Origin: Zea mays
Lineage: Eukaryota; Streptophyta; Magnoliopsida; Poales; Poaceae
Length of the DNA stretch: 64,000 bases
Direction: 5' to 3'
NCBI RefSeq assembly: GCF_902167145.1
Contig: NC_050097.1
Coordinates: 112,563,982-112,627,981 of the forward strand
A program made the position numbers and the translations under genes. Within the stretch, counting starts at the first letter, position 1. Each line of letters starts with the position of its first letter. Shown piece after piece: positions 34,328 to 43,543 of this stretch. The notes under the pieces were generated by a model that ran no database searches, was not told the DNA's origin, and was given only the letters and a program-made list of their open reading frames with translations.

Positions 34328-36081
34328 TAGACGCCAGGGGCTCACGAAGAAGGGACATGCAAAGATACCGAAGCTTGGATGGTATTCTACGTTGGTTCTT
34401 GGGGAACCTTCGGAGCAGGAGTAGCTACGGTTCTAGTCGCACCTTCAAAAGTCAAAACATGTTTCGCAGTCAAACTAGATTTCAGTTGCACAAATAATAT
34501 TGCTGAGTACGAAGCACTTTATTGGGGCTTCGGAAACTAAAGGCAATGGGAATAAGAAGGGCCATCTTAAAGACTGATTCTCAAGTCATAGCTGGCCATG
34601 TGGATAAAAGCAGCAGGGCACAAGATCCGAAGCTTGAAAAATATCTGGATGCAGTCCGAAGGTTGGAAGCTTCCTTCGAAGGGTTTTCCGTCAAAAGTAT
34701 TCCAAGAGGTGAAAATGAGCATGCGGATTTGCTAGCCAAATCAGCGGCTCAGGGGCTCCCCTTACCCTCCGAAGTATTCTTTGAAACAATAAAAGCACCT
34801 TCGGTTGAGCTCATGGAAAGAGCAGTGCTCACCATTTCTCCAATGCACAGTGAAGATTGGAGAACTGAAATAATATCTTTCCTTCAAGGAAATTGTCTTT
34901 CAAGTGACGAAGTTTATAACAAAAGAATGGAGGCAAGAACAAGACCATATGTCATGATAGAAGGGGAATTGTATAAACATGGAGTTTGTTCACCACTCCT
35001 CAAATGTTTATCAAGGACCAAAGGTATCAAATTGATGAAGGAGATACACGCAGGTCTGTGTGGATCCCAGATTGGATCTAGGCCCTTGCTGGGAAAAAAA
35101 TTTCGTCAAGGATTTTATTGGCCGAAGGCAGCTTCGGATGCAGCAGAGTTAGTTCAAAAATGTGAAGGCTGTCAAAAATGCGCAAGAGATCAGAAACAAC
35201 CTTCATCTCTAACTCAGTTAATACAGCCCACTTGGCCGTTGCAAAGGTGGGGCCTCGATTTGCTAGGCCCACTTCCACCAGCTCAAGGAAATCTAAAATA
35301 TGTTGTGGTGGCGGTAGAATATATTTCCAAGTGGATTGAGGCGAAGCCTTTAGCCACAATAACTTCGGTCACTATCCAGAAATTTTTCTGGCAAAATATT
35401 GTTTGTCGCTTTGGAGTGCCGAAGGCTATTACTGTGGACAACGGAACACAGTTCCATGCTGAAGCTTTCAAAGAGTTTTGTGGACAAATTGGCACGAAGA
35501 TTCATTTTGCATCGGTCAGACATCCAGAGTCAAATGGACTTGTTGAAAGAGCTAATGGCATTATAGTGACGGGAATAATGAAGTTAATCTTCAATCAGCC
35601 CAGAGGAAAGTGGCCAGATGAATTAATCAAAGTGGTGTGGAGCCACAACACAACAATATCAAGGTCAACAGGCTTTACACCATTCAAATTATTGTTTGGT
35701 GACGAAGCAATAACCCCAGAAGAAGCTAAAGCAGGATCAATAAGAACAGTGGCTTCAGCAGAGGACGAAGCTGATTATTCTGTGGCAAAAGATGCTATAG
35801 AAGGGATTAGGCTTCAGGCTATGGAGAACATCAATAAATATCAAGCCGAAACAATAAAATGGCGTGACAGAAAAGTTCGGTTAAAAAACATCAAGCCAGA
35901 GCACTTGGTACTTCGGAGAGTTGCCAACCCAGATACAGTAGGCAAGCTACAGTTGAAGTGGGAAGGACCTTTTCTGGTAGTATCTTCGTCAAGACCCGGT
36001 TCTTACAGATTGAAGAATATGGACGACAACGACATTCCTAGATCTTGGAATGCGGATGAGCTTCGGCGATATTATGTATAG
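34328..36081 (+). pseudogene. pol: Element E pol, part 2: second RNase H and integrase
   Basis: The second RNase H begins near 34370. Its first catalytic position reads FYVGSWG where element C has CDGSWG, so the acidic residue is lost, while NNIAEYEAL and KTDSQVI remain. A frameshift near 34525 precedes a long open frame to the stop at 36079-36081. Integrase has a zinc-binding region (HAGLCG ... CEGCQKC, about 35045-35185). The catalytic D, D, E lie in WGLDLLGPL (about 35255), ITVDNGTQF (about 35430) and SNGLVERAN (about 35530). A C-terminal GKLQLKWEGPFLVV region sits near 35940. No chromodomain is seen, which fits the Tat lineage. Apart from the N-terminal break, integrase looks intact. Confidence 0.88.
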
Positions 36082-36285
36082 CTTGATGTAATCTTTTTAT
36101 TTTTTCCTATGGTACCCTTTTTCCTTTCTAAAGGAGGAGAAAGGTTTTTAATGGGACCATAGCATGTAATTTCTCTTTTTTATTTTTAGCTCTACAAGAG
36201 CAATATCCCCCAAAAAATGTAAATGTAAAAGCTGAGCATGCACCATCGAGTGCAAAGAGAAAAGAAAAAACAGGGAGAAGCTCGA

Positions 36286-36560
36286 AAGACGTCCCTAAGG
36301 GGATGCAGAGCACGACGAAGCTACAAAAAGCCGTTCCTAAGGGAGCGCAGTGTAAGTTTTGTGCTCAAAAGTCGTTCCTAAGGGAATGCAGAGCTTACAG
36401 CGAAAAGTCAACGATGATTCCGCCGAAATATAATGCGTAGCGCGAAAAGTCAACGCGATACCGCCGAAATAGAAGGCGAAGAAGTTCAAAAGACGTTCCC
36501 AAGGGAATGCAGAACTTACAGCGAAAAGTCAGCGCTGATACACCGAAAAATAAGTGGTGA
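36286..36560. repeat. Degenerate tandem repeats after element E pol
   Basis: At least four units carry CGTTCCTAAGGGAATGCAGAG or a near variant (about 36290, 36330, 36372 and 36494). Segments with GCGAAAAGTCAACG and ACCGCCGAAATA intervene. They are reverse-complement relatives of the element F array, in the same position between pol or gag and the antisense gene. Confidence 0.72.
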
Positions 36561-37072
36561 AGCCGAAAAATAAACGACAAAGAGATTTTGGTTATTCCTA
36601 AGGGGATGAAGGCTATGGTTGTGGCTTCGTATGCGTGTGTTTGGACACTCATTTGCACGGCACATTACATCATACATTTGCATTCATAAACATTCATTTA
36701 AACATACATAGGATCATTATCATCATAACACAGGCAGTCGTTTCGGCTCTAAAAGACAAGGCTTCGGCAAAAAGAAAAAGAAGCAGTTTTTATGCTTCAC
36801 TGTGTACGAAAAGAAGGGAAGGTGTTTTTCGCCTTCGGCTCAAAAATGCTAATTTCGTTCACACCGAAGCACTTTAAACATTGATGGAAGGGTAAGAATA
36901 TATTACAAGGTATGGACAAAGTTCACAGAGTAAAATTTAGTTACATTATTCTTTACAAGGGTTATTACAAGAGTTCCTAGAGTTTTTTCTACAGTCATAT
37001 ATTCAAGCTTCATCAGTATCCATTGAGCTTTGGCTTCGGCTTCGTCATCCGTTAAGCTTCGGCCTCGACTTC
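36561..37072. other. Element E spacer
   Basis: AT-rich sequence between the repeats and the antisense gene. No gene is recognised. Confidence 0.55.
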
Positions 37073-39973
37073 TTACCCCTCAGCTTCGGCCTCGGCTTCG
37101 TCATCCTGTATGTATTAAAGTATTTTAAGCAAAATTCAAGCTTGAAGGAAGAGGTAGGCACAAGGTATGATTTTGTTACCGGCTTAAGATGACTCCGAGC
37201 TTCATCACCAGCTTTGCTTCGTCCACCCTTTGTCCATACCAGTTTTATAAATCTATTTGCTATGCTTCGGGCAAGGTTGGAATATTATCCAGATCTGCTG
37301 GTGATAAGCTAAAATTGGGTCTATTGATAACCTTTCCATGTTCGCAGCCAGATTTCAGGAAGGCGACAGCTGTGCCCCGAGAAGCTACCAGGGCACAAAA
37401 ATCACCATGTCCAGCAATAACTTCATCAAGATCATCAATTTCACCTTCGATATGTTCGAAGGCCCCTGGCAGGTCTTCAGACGAAGGATTAAATTTTTCG
37501 CTGCTGGCTCCAACCGAATAGAAGACCTGCTTCAGTCGTTGAACACATCGATTACTGAACTCCAGACATTTGTTTTGAAGGCTTGTCAATGATTTTTTCA
37601 AATCTGAACTTTTCTGGACCTCGGCCTCAAATTTTGCATTAAGCTTCTTCTTTTCTTGTTTGAAGCTTTCTGAATGGGAAAGAAGCTTCGTATTTAATTG
37701 TGCTATTTTAGCTTCAGCTTCTGCCAATAAGCCTTCGGTTGTCTGAAGCTCGAAGTCTTTCTTTTCAAGAGCAGCTAATTGGTCTTATATCTTGCTTTCT
37801 AAGTTTTCAATTATAACTTCGTGTTTTTTATCTTCCAAATCTTGATGCATTTTCAAAGCTTTACTCAGTAGCATACTCTGCATACAAACAACCTTCGTTA
37901 GAAAACATCTTCGTTATTGAAATAATATAATTTAAAGAAAAGTTTACCTTGAAATTGGAATATAATAAACTACCGACGATGTGATGTCGTCGGTAGCGGC
38001 TAATGTCCGTCTCGAGCTTCGGGAAACCAATACTCTTTGATAGAGTACCAATAACCTTCGCTCCGGTATGATCCCGGACGCAGCCCAACTTTTCATCATC
38101 AACGCCACCGAAGAGAAGTGCTCCCGGCCGATATCTGCAAGACATGGCATATTCTTTTAGCTCTTCTTTTTCAGCCTTCGTCAATTCTTGTCGAACTAAG
38201 TTTTGAAAGTTGAAAATTTCATCTTCCGAAGTGTCTTTGGCTATTTCTTTCTCCTTTTCGGGCTCTGGGGCCATAGTTTCTTCGGTGGCTGCGACATCTT
38301 CTTCTGCGGCCATGTTTAGCAGTATCTTATCAATATCAACAATCGTGCTTTCTAAATGAATATCTTTGGCTCTGGCAGCTTCGGCAGTTGTGGCTTCCGA
38401 AGGTGCAGCTTCGGTAGTTGTCGTGCTCTCAACAGCTGGCGCCTTCGGAGCTGAAGCTCCTGGTGGTGTCCCTTCGATGACTTCTGTCACTGTAATGATT
38501 CTTTGCTTTTTTGGCCTAGCTGCCTTCTTCGTTTTTGCGGGCTCCTTTTCCTTCTGAAAAAGCTTCGTCAGATGTGGCCCCAGTGGACTTAGCTTGACAG
38601 GCAAAGATTCAGTCATTACCTTTAAGGTTTCCTCCACTTCGGTGGCAGAGCGCGTTGCAGCAGTTTCTTCTTCATCAATTGCCTTCTGCTTCGGAACTGT
38701 AGCTTTTCTCTTCTTCGGAACACCTGTTTTCGGCTCAGGCTCTAGCTTTTTCTTCTTCGGTTGTTCTTCATCGTCTTTATTCAGAGCACCAGCTACTCTC
38801 TTCCTCTTTTGCCCTTCGGCATCCTTGTCTAGCCGCTCGTAGTCGGGGTACTCAAAATCCAGAGCATCCATTACTCGGTTTAACCTTCGCTTCGGACGGG
38901 TGCTGAAGGCTGCAGTCATCAATTGATCTTCTTTTTTAGAGTAATTGCCGAGTATTTCATTGCACATTACTTCGACCGTGTCCAGCCACTCTTGGCAAGG
39001 CACTTTGAAATGTTTCTTGAATTTATAATGGTAAGGCAACCGAATAAATTCCCCCTTCTTCTTTTCCCCTTCAGCTTTGGCATGTCCCACTCCCTCAAAG
39101 TTGGGAACACTCTGAAGGTCAAAAACTCTTGCACTAAGTCCCTAGTGCTGATATGATCTGCAATAACTAGAAATTTAGCCAGGGCAATTTGGCTCGGACT
39201 CCCTGGTGTCATGTCGCACCGGGGTCTGGTCTCTCCGAAGATCAATTCTAACGGACTCTGGACTAGCTTCTCCTTCTCTTCGTCAACTTTGACGTAGAAC
39301 CACTCAGACTTCCAGCCAGCTGGACACTTTCTTCTGTAGCTAATCACTGGAAATTTTGTATTCTTGCGATAGGCAAAGTTGTAGCAGCCAAAATTTTCAT
39401 GTAGCCCATCTCCTCTAGCTTTTGTCTGATAATGAAGCTCATGCACTCGGCAGAAGCCTTCACCAAATGGCTCTACCCCTTGGCTTTGAAGAGCCCAGAT
39501 ATAAACGCTAAGCCTAACGATAGCGTTAGGAGTTAGCTGATGAAAGTAGACCACAAACTTCTTCAATACATCAGCAATCATCTTGTTCAAAGAAAATCTT
39601 AAACCAGCTTTAAAGAAACTTTTGAAGACCACTACTTCATCCTTTCCTGGCTTCGGAGTAGTCTCTTCCCCACCAAGACGAACTAGTTCTTTCTTTGCTT
39701 CACTGAAATAGCCCAAATTTAACAGCTTAGGCAAATCACCTTCGGAGATGGTGGATTTCCCGAAATCCAGGTGGCTGGTTTACTTGGCACTGCGTTGTAA
39801 TCATCTTCAGACTCAGTCTCCTCAACATCAGCCTGCTCTGCTTCAGCGTCAGGTGCATCCTCCGATGCTACTAGCCCTGAGCGCTTCATTACTTCGAAGA
39901 TTGGGGCAGTTTTGGCACCTTCGGCCTCTTCTCCGTCGCGAGTAACCCTAGTTGTGGAACGTACTCTGGCCAT
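37073..39973 (-). pseudogene. Opposite-strand extra gene of element E, three exons (nearly intact)
   Basis: The gene runs antisense to element E from the ATG at 39973 to the TAA at 37073-37075. The N-terminus is acidic. From about 39735 to 39000 lies the domain shared with element F (VVVFKSFFKAGLRFSLNKM, HQLTPNAIVRLSVYIWALQ, NFGCYNFAYRKN, SEWFYVKV), resembling the 'putative gypsy type transposon' family. A Lys/Glu/Pro/Ala-rich linker follows, then a conserved block (CRYRPGALLFGG, IGFPKLETDI), then a long coiled coil (37870-37560). Intron 1 is 37878-37947 (CAAG|GTAAAC to TGCAG|AG) and intron 2 is 37106-37179 (CCG|GTAACA to ACAG|GA). Frameshifts near 39760 and 39000-39090, and a stop near 37786, disable this copy. 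It is probably a nuclear or chromatin-linked accessory protein, but that is a guess. Confidence 0.75.
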
Positions 39974-40448
39974 CTAGTGATTGAATTTCTTGTTTTTCAA
40001 ATGAAGTTGAAATTTTTTCTTAACTTTGCTGAAGCTCTTTCTCGTTACGAAGCTTGAGCAAAATAAATAGCTTTGGTCGTGCAAGCAGTGAGCAAGCTTC
40101 GGCTTTGGTCAATATTTTAGCAGCAAAACAGTGCAATAGCAATGAATGTTGTGGTAACTTCACACCTACCCGTCTGTTTATATAGTGCCACAGGTGAGAA
40201 GGTGAATCGTCAAGGTCTCCCGCACCGGACAAACAGCCACCCGCACTCACTGAACGGTGGGCCACAGAGTCCGAGAAGGTGAATCATTAGTGCGCGCATA
40301 ACTGCTGCAAGATGGGGCCACCTCGCGCGTGGATTATTTTAATTGTTTCTCGCCAACGAGCTCAGGGAAGGTGTTTTTTGGATCTTCGGCATCCCGAAGC
40401 CTAGAAGACTTTTTCATGCATCAAGCTCGTTACGAAAAACGATCTAGC

Positions 40449-40464
40449 ACCGCGAAGGGGCTAC
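40449..40464 (+). other. Polypurine tract of element E
   Basis: ACCGCGAAGGGGCTAC lies directly before the 3' LTR start TGTTGGGGG. Confidence 0.6.
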
Positions 40465-41096
40465 TGTTGGGGGTATGCTTCGTAGCCGAAGATCCTAAAG
40501 AAAGAAAACACCTTCGGTAGATCCTCTCAAGAGCAGCGCCGAAGCTATCGCCTATAAAGCTTTGTCACAGTGACATGCCTCAAGACGAAGGGGTGAACCG
40601 ACTTAAAGATGAAATGACCTAAAAGACCCATGATGTTCTATGTCTTTATTGTAGTCGATTGTAAAGGGCATAAATGTAATTATACACAGGCTGCGCTCTG
40701 TGCCTATAAATAGGTGAACAGTACCCATGTACTGTTTACGCAATCTTGTAATCGCTGACACATTACACTGGAATTATTGCTTTCTGCCAAGGTGAAGGTA
40801 TAAATGTACCTAAATATTATGTTTTAATATTTAGGTTTGTATAATAAAATATGTGAATAATATTATCTGTTTTTGGTACATCTTTCTCTAATGTTTTATA
40901 TTTTATATTTCATTTTACATTGTCTTATAAGTCTGATCACGAAGGTCTGACCTTCGTGATATTTTGCTCATGGCCTTTGTCTGAAGTTCATTAAATCCTT
41001 GGGGAGATAATGCTTCAGCGGACGAAGGGCATTAATATTTAACATTTTATGTTGCCTTGTTCTTAATTCATAGCATTTACGAACAAGTCCCCAACA
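40465..41096 (+). repeat. Element E, 3' LTR (632 bp)
   Basis: It matches 31467-32098 with the same length and about 20 substitutions. It is followed by the CCTGT duplication. Confidence 0.93.
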
Positions 41097-42012
41097 CCTG
41101 TCGTCACTTGAACTGGCATTATGGATAGACCTGACATGCCTAGGGTGGAATCTTCCTCCGAAGCCCCTGGCCATCTCAGAGTATCTATAGGCTTCTTCCC
41201 TTCTTTGCCAAAAGTCATTGTCGGCTCTGATGTACTCATCCATTTTCTGGAGAAGCTTCTCCAAAGTTTGCGACGGCTTCCTTGCAAAATATTGTGTCGT
41301 TGGTCCTGGTCTGAGCCCCTTGATCATGGCCTCAATGACAATCTCATTGGGCACTGTAGGCGCCTGGGCTCTCAATCGTAGAAACCTTCGGACATACGTC
41401 TGGAGGTACTCTTCTTGGTCCTATGTGCACTGGAACAGAGCTTGAGCAGTAACTGGCTTTGTTTGAAAACCTTGGAAGCTAGTGACCAGCATGTCTTTTA
41501 GCTTCTGCCACGATGTAATTGTCCCTGGCCGAAGAGAAGAGTACCATGTTTGAGCCACACTCTTGACTGCCATGACGAAGGATTTCACCATGACGGCAGT
41601 GTTGCCCCCATATGAGGATATGGTTGCTTCGTAGCTCATCAAAAACTACTTCGGATCTGAATGTCCATCATACATGGGGAGCTGAGGTGGCTTATAAGAT
41701 AGTGGCCACAGGGTAGTCTGCAATTCTGCTGCCAAGGGATAAGCATCATCAAAAGCAAAGTTGCCATGGTGAAAATCACCGTACTATTCATCATCATTGA
41801 TTGAGCTGTCTTGACGAAGCTCCCTGTGTTGGGGTCTTTGGTCTTGGTCATCCTGAGTGAGATGACACATTTCTTCAGCAGCTTCATCGATCTTTTTCTG
41901 AAGGTCGGCAAGCCGAAGCATATTTTCCCATTTCCTTTGTACCTGTTGATGGATAGCCTCCAAATCCCTGATCTCCTGATCTAGTTCCTCCTCCTAAGGT
42001 GTTGGGCTAGTA
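41097..42012 (-). pseudogene. gag: Element F gag, central part (Retrotrans_gag core)
   Basis: On the minus strand, between the CACTA insertion at 42012 and element E at 41097. The core of a gypsy Gag is readable: LPMYDGHSDPK, YGGNTAVMVKSFVM, AQTWYSSLRPGTITSWQKL, YVRRFLRLRAQAP, GLRPGPTTQYFARKPSQTL. In-frame TAG codons at 41646-41648 and 41421-41423 replace probable Gln codons. Upstream is a coiled-coil-like stretch. With the flanking pieces joined the protein would be about 507 residues, a normal Gag size. Confidence 0.85.
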
Positions 42013-42200
42013 CACTACAAGAAAACGTTGAAGGAGTGTCGGTAAATTTGAGAGTGTCGGCCCAGACACTCTTAATACTGTAAAATTGTGGGTTTTTACT
42101 GTACCGACACTCTTAAATTAAGAGTGTCGAGGTGCCGAGAAAACCCACACTCTTAACTTAAGAGTGTCGGGGCCCGCGAAAGCCACACACTCTTATTTTT
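42013..42200. repeat. CACTA G left terminal and subterminal repeats
   Basis: The terminal CACTACAAGAAAA is followed by repeats of GAGTGTCGG and its complement at about 42031, 42051, 42062, 42104, 42121, 42148 and 42160. Clusters of this kind bind the TNPA-like protein in CACTA elements. Confidence 0.85.
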
Positions 42201-42815
42201 TAACCCTACCAAAACACGGCTGCTCTGTCTTCGGTCTTCCTCACCAAAAATCCCTACCGCGCCGTGCCGTTTCTCCCGCCGCGCCGCCGTCTTCCCCTGC
42301 AGCCGCGCCGTGCCCCTGCACCAGCGCCGCGCTCCTTCAGCTGCACCACGCCCTTGCAGCCGTGCCGCGCCGCCCTCCCGCCCTACAGCCGCGCCGCGCC
42401 ACGACGCCCTCCCGCTCCCTGCTGTCGTGCCCTCCCCCGCGCGCTGCTCCTGCCACGCCGCGCCCTGCTGCTGCTGCCGCCGCGCCATTGCTCCTGCCGC
42501 GTCATGCCCTGCAGCTCCTGCCACGCCGCTCTCCGCTGCCGCCGCCGTCTTTCCCTGCCGCGCGTGGCCTTGCTCCACATCCGCATCGCGCCCTCCCCCG
42601 TGCGGCTTGCTCCACAGCCGCACCGCCCCTGCACCAGCCGGGCCGCGCCACCGCCTCGCCGCCCCACCACATCTTCACGGAGAGCGCCAAGCTACCAAAT
42701 GAGGCGCTGCTCGAGTGCTTTTGTGTCGTGTCACAGCTGTCGCTCTTCGCGCCGCACCGCCCCTGCACCAGTACCACTGCGCCGCTACCGTAGCGCCAGG
42801 GGCACCACGCGCTCA
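42200..42815 (+). other. Transposase 5' leader exon, GC-rich
   Basis: Very GC-rich, CCGCCGCG-type low-complexity sequence gives open frames on all strands rich in Pro, Ala and Arg. It precedes a splice donor at 42816 (CTCAG|GTAATC). The matching acceptor is at 43045 (TTTCTTTAG|CTTTG), nine bases before the transposase ATG. It is therefore best read as an untranslated first exon. The upstream frame starting at 42164 could be a real N-terminal extension but shows no domain. Confidence 0.5.
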
Positions 42816-43053
42816 GGTAATCAGCTCTTAGTCTCTCAATCTCGATGTGCAATATATATATAAATTTTATTACTGATTGTTGATTATATTATTGTTACTC
42901 ATGGGCACTAAATTAAGTAATTGTATTATGTAACTGAATTAAGTAACTGTACTTGGTACAACGCTAAAGTAGATGTAACTAAACTCGGAACAATTGCTTT
43001 AGTGTTTAACTGTTTATATTGTTAAATATGTGTCTTTTTCTTTAGCTTTGAAT

Positions 43054-43543
43054 ATGAGTGACGATCGAAGAAGGGCGATGTATGATGGATTCGATAGTGT
43101 CACTCATGGGCACTCTGATGCATGGGTGAGAGTTGCAGATGAATTTGTGGCACTCGCATTTGCTGGTGATGCTCGTTTAGCGAGGTGCCCGTGTATAAAA
43201 TGTCAGAACTTGGTTCGGTTGAAAAAAGTGGAGCTCTCGTATCATGTTTTCAAACATGGCTTTATGCCGAACTATTTGGTATGGCATGAGCATGGAGAGG
43301 TGGACCATACTATTGAGTCAGATGGGGACCTGGATGTAGACCGAATGGAAGAGCTGTTGGATGATATTAGGAATGAGTACCCAGAACTACAGAATAATGA
43401 AGCTTTTCCAGAGGATGTGAGAGAGTTCTACAAGCTTCTTGAAGCCTCAGAGGCTAAAGTGCATGAAGGAACCAATGTGAGCGTACTGCAGGTGGTAACA
43501 CGTCTCATGGCGATGAAGTCAAAGTACACCTTCTCCAACAACT
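43054..43543 (+). pseudogene. CACTA transposase (tnp2-like), N-terminal part
   Basis: The ATG at 43054 follows a splice acceptor. It encodes a transposase-associated zinc-binding region (CPCIKCQNLVRLKK, then YHVFKHGFMPNYLVWHEHGE) typical of plant En/Spm transposases. A helical acidic segment with EFYKLLEASE follows. The frame is cut at 43543 by element B inside Asn-Tyr codons and resumes at 52637, with CAACT duplicated. Removing B and one CAACT restores the frame at the junction. Confidence 0.85.
43539..43543. repeat. Target-site duplication CAACT of element B (left copy)
   Basis: CAACT directly before the LTR start at 43544 recurs at 52632-52636 directly after the second LTR. Confidence 0.93.

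Larger units (their letters stand above)
31467..41096 (+). mobile_element. Element E: gag-less Tat-lineage gypsy element with opposite-strand gene
   Basis: Two 632 bp LTRs (31467-32098 and 40465-41096), CCTGT target-site duplications, a primer-binding site and a polypurine tract give a complete 9.63 kb element. The order is LTR, primer-binding site, pol (protease, reverse transcriptase, RNase H, second RNase H, integrase; 32139-36081), repeat spacer, antisense gene (39973-37073), LTR. There is no gag. By eye about 20 LTR differences give about 97% identity. It is inserted in the gag of element F. Confidence 0.92.

Noticed and set aside
38366..38842. Plus-strand frames rich in Val/Ser/Phe at 38366-38557 and 38594-38842
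   Set aside because: Mirror images of the Glu/Lys/Pro-rich linker of the antisense gene at 37073-39973.
42264..42863. Pro/Ala/Arg-rich frames of 116-209 codons in four or more frames
   Set aside because: Low-complexity GC-rich leader exon of the CACTA transposase. Frames exist on both strands, so there is no evidence for a protein.
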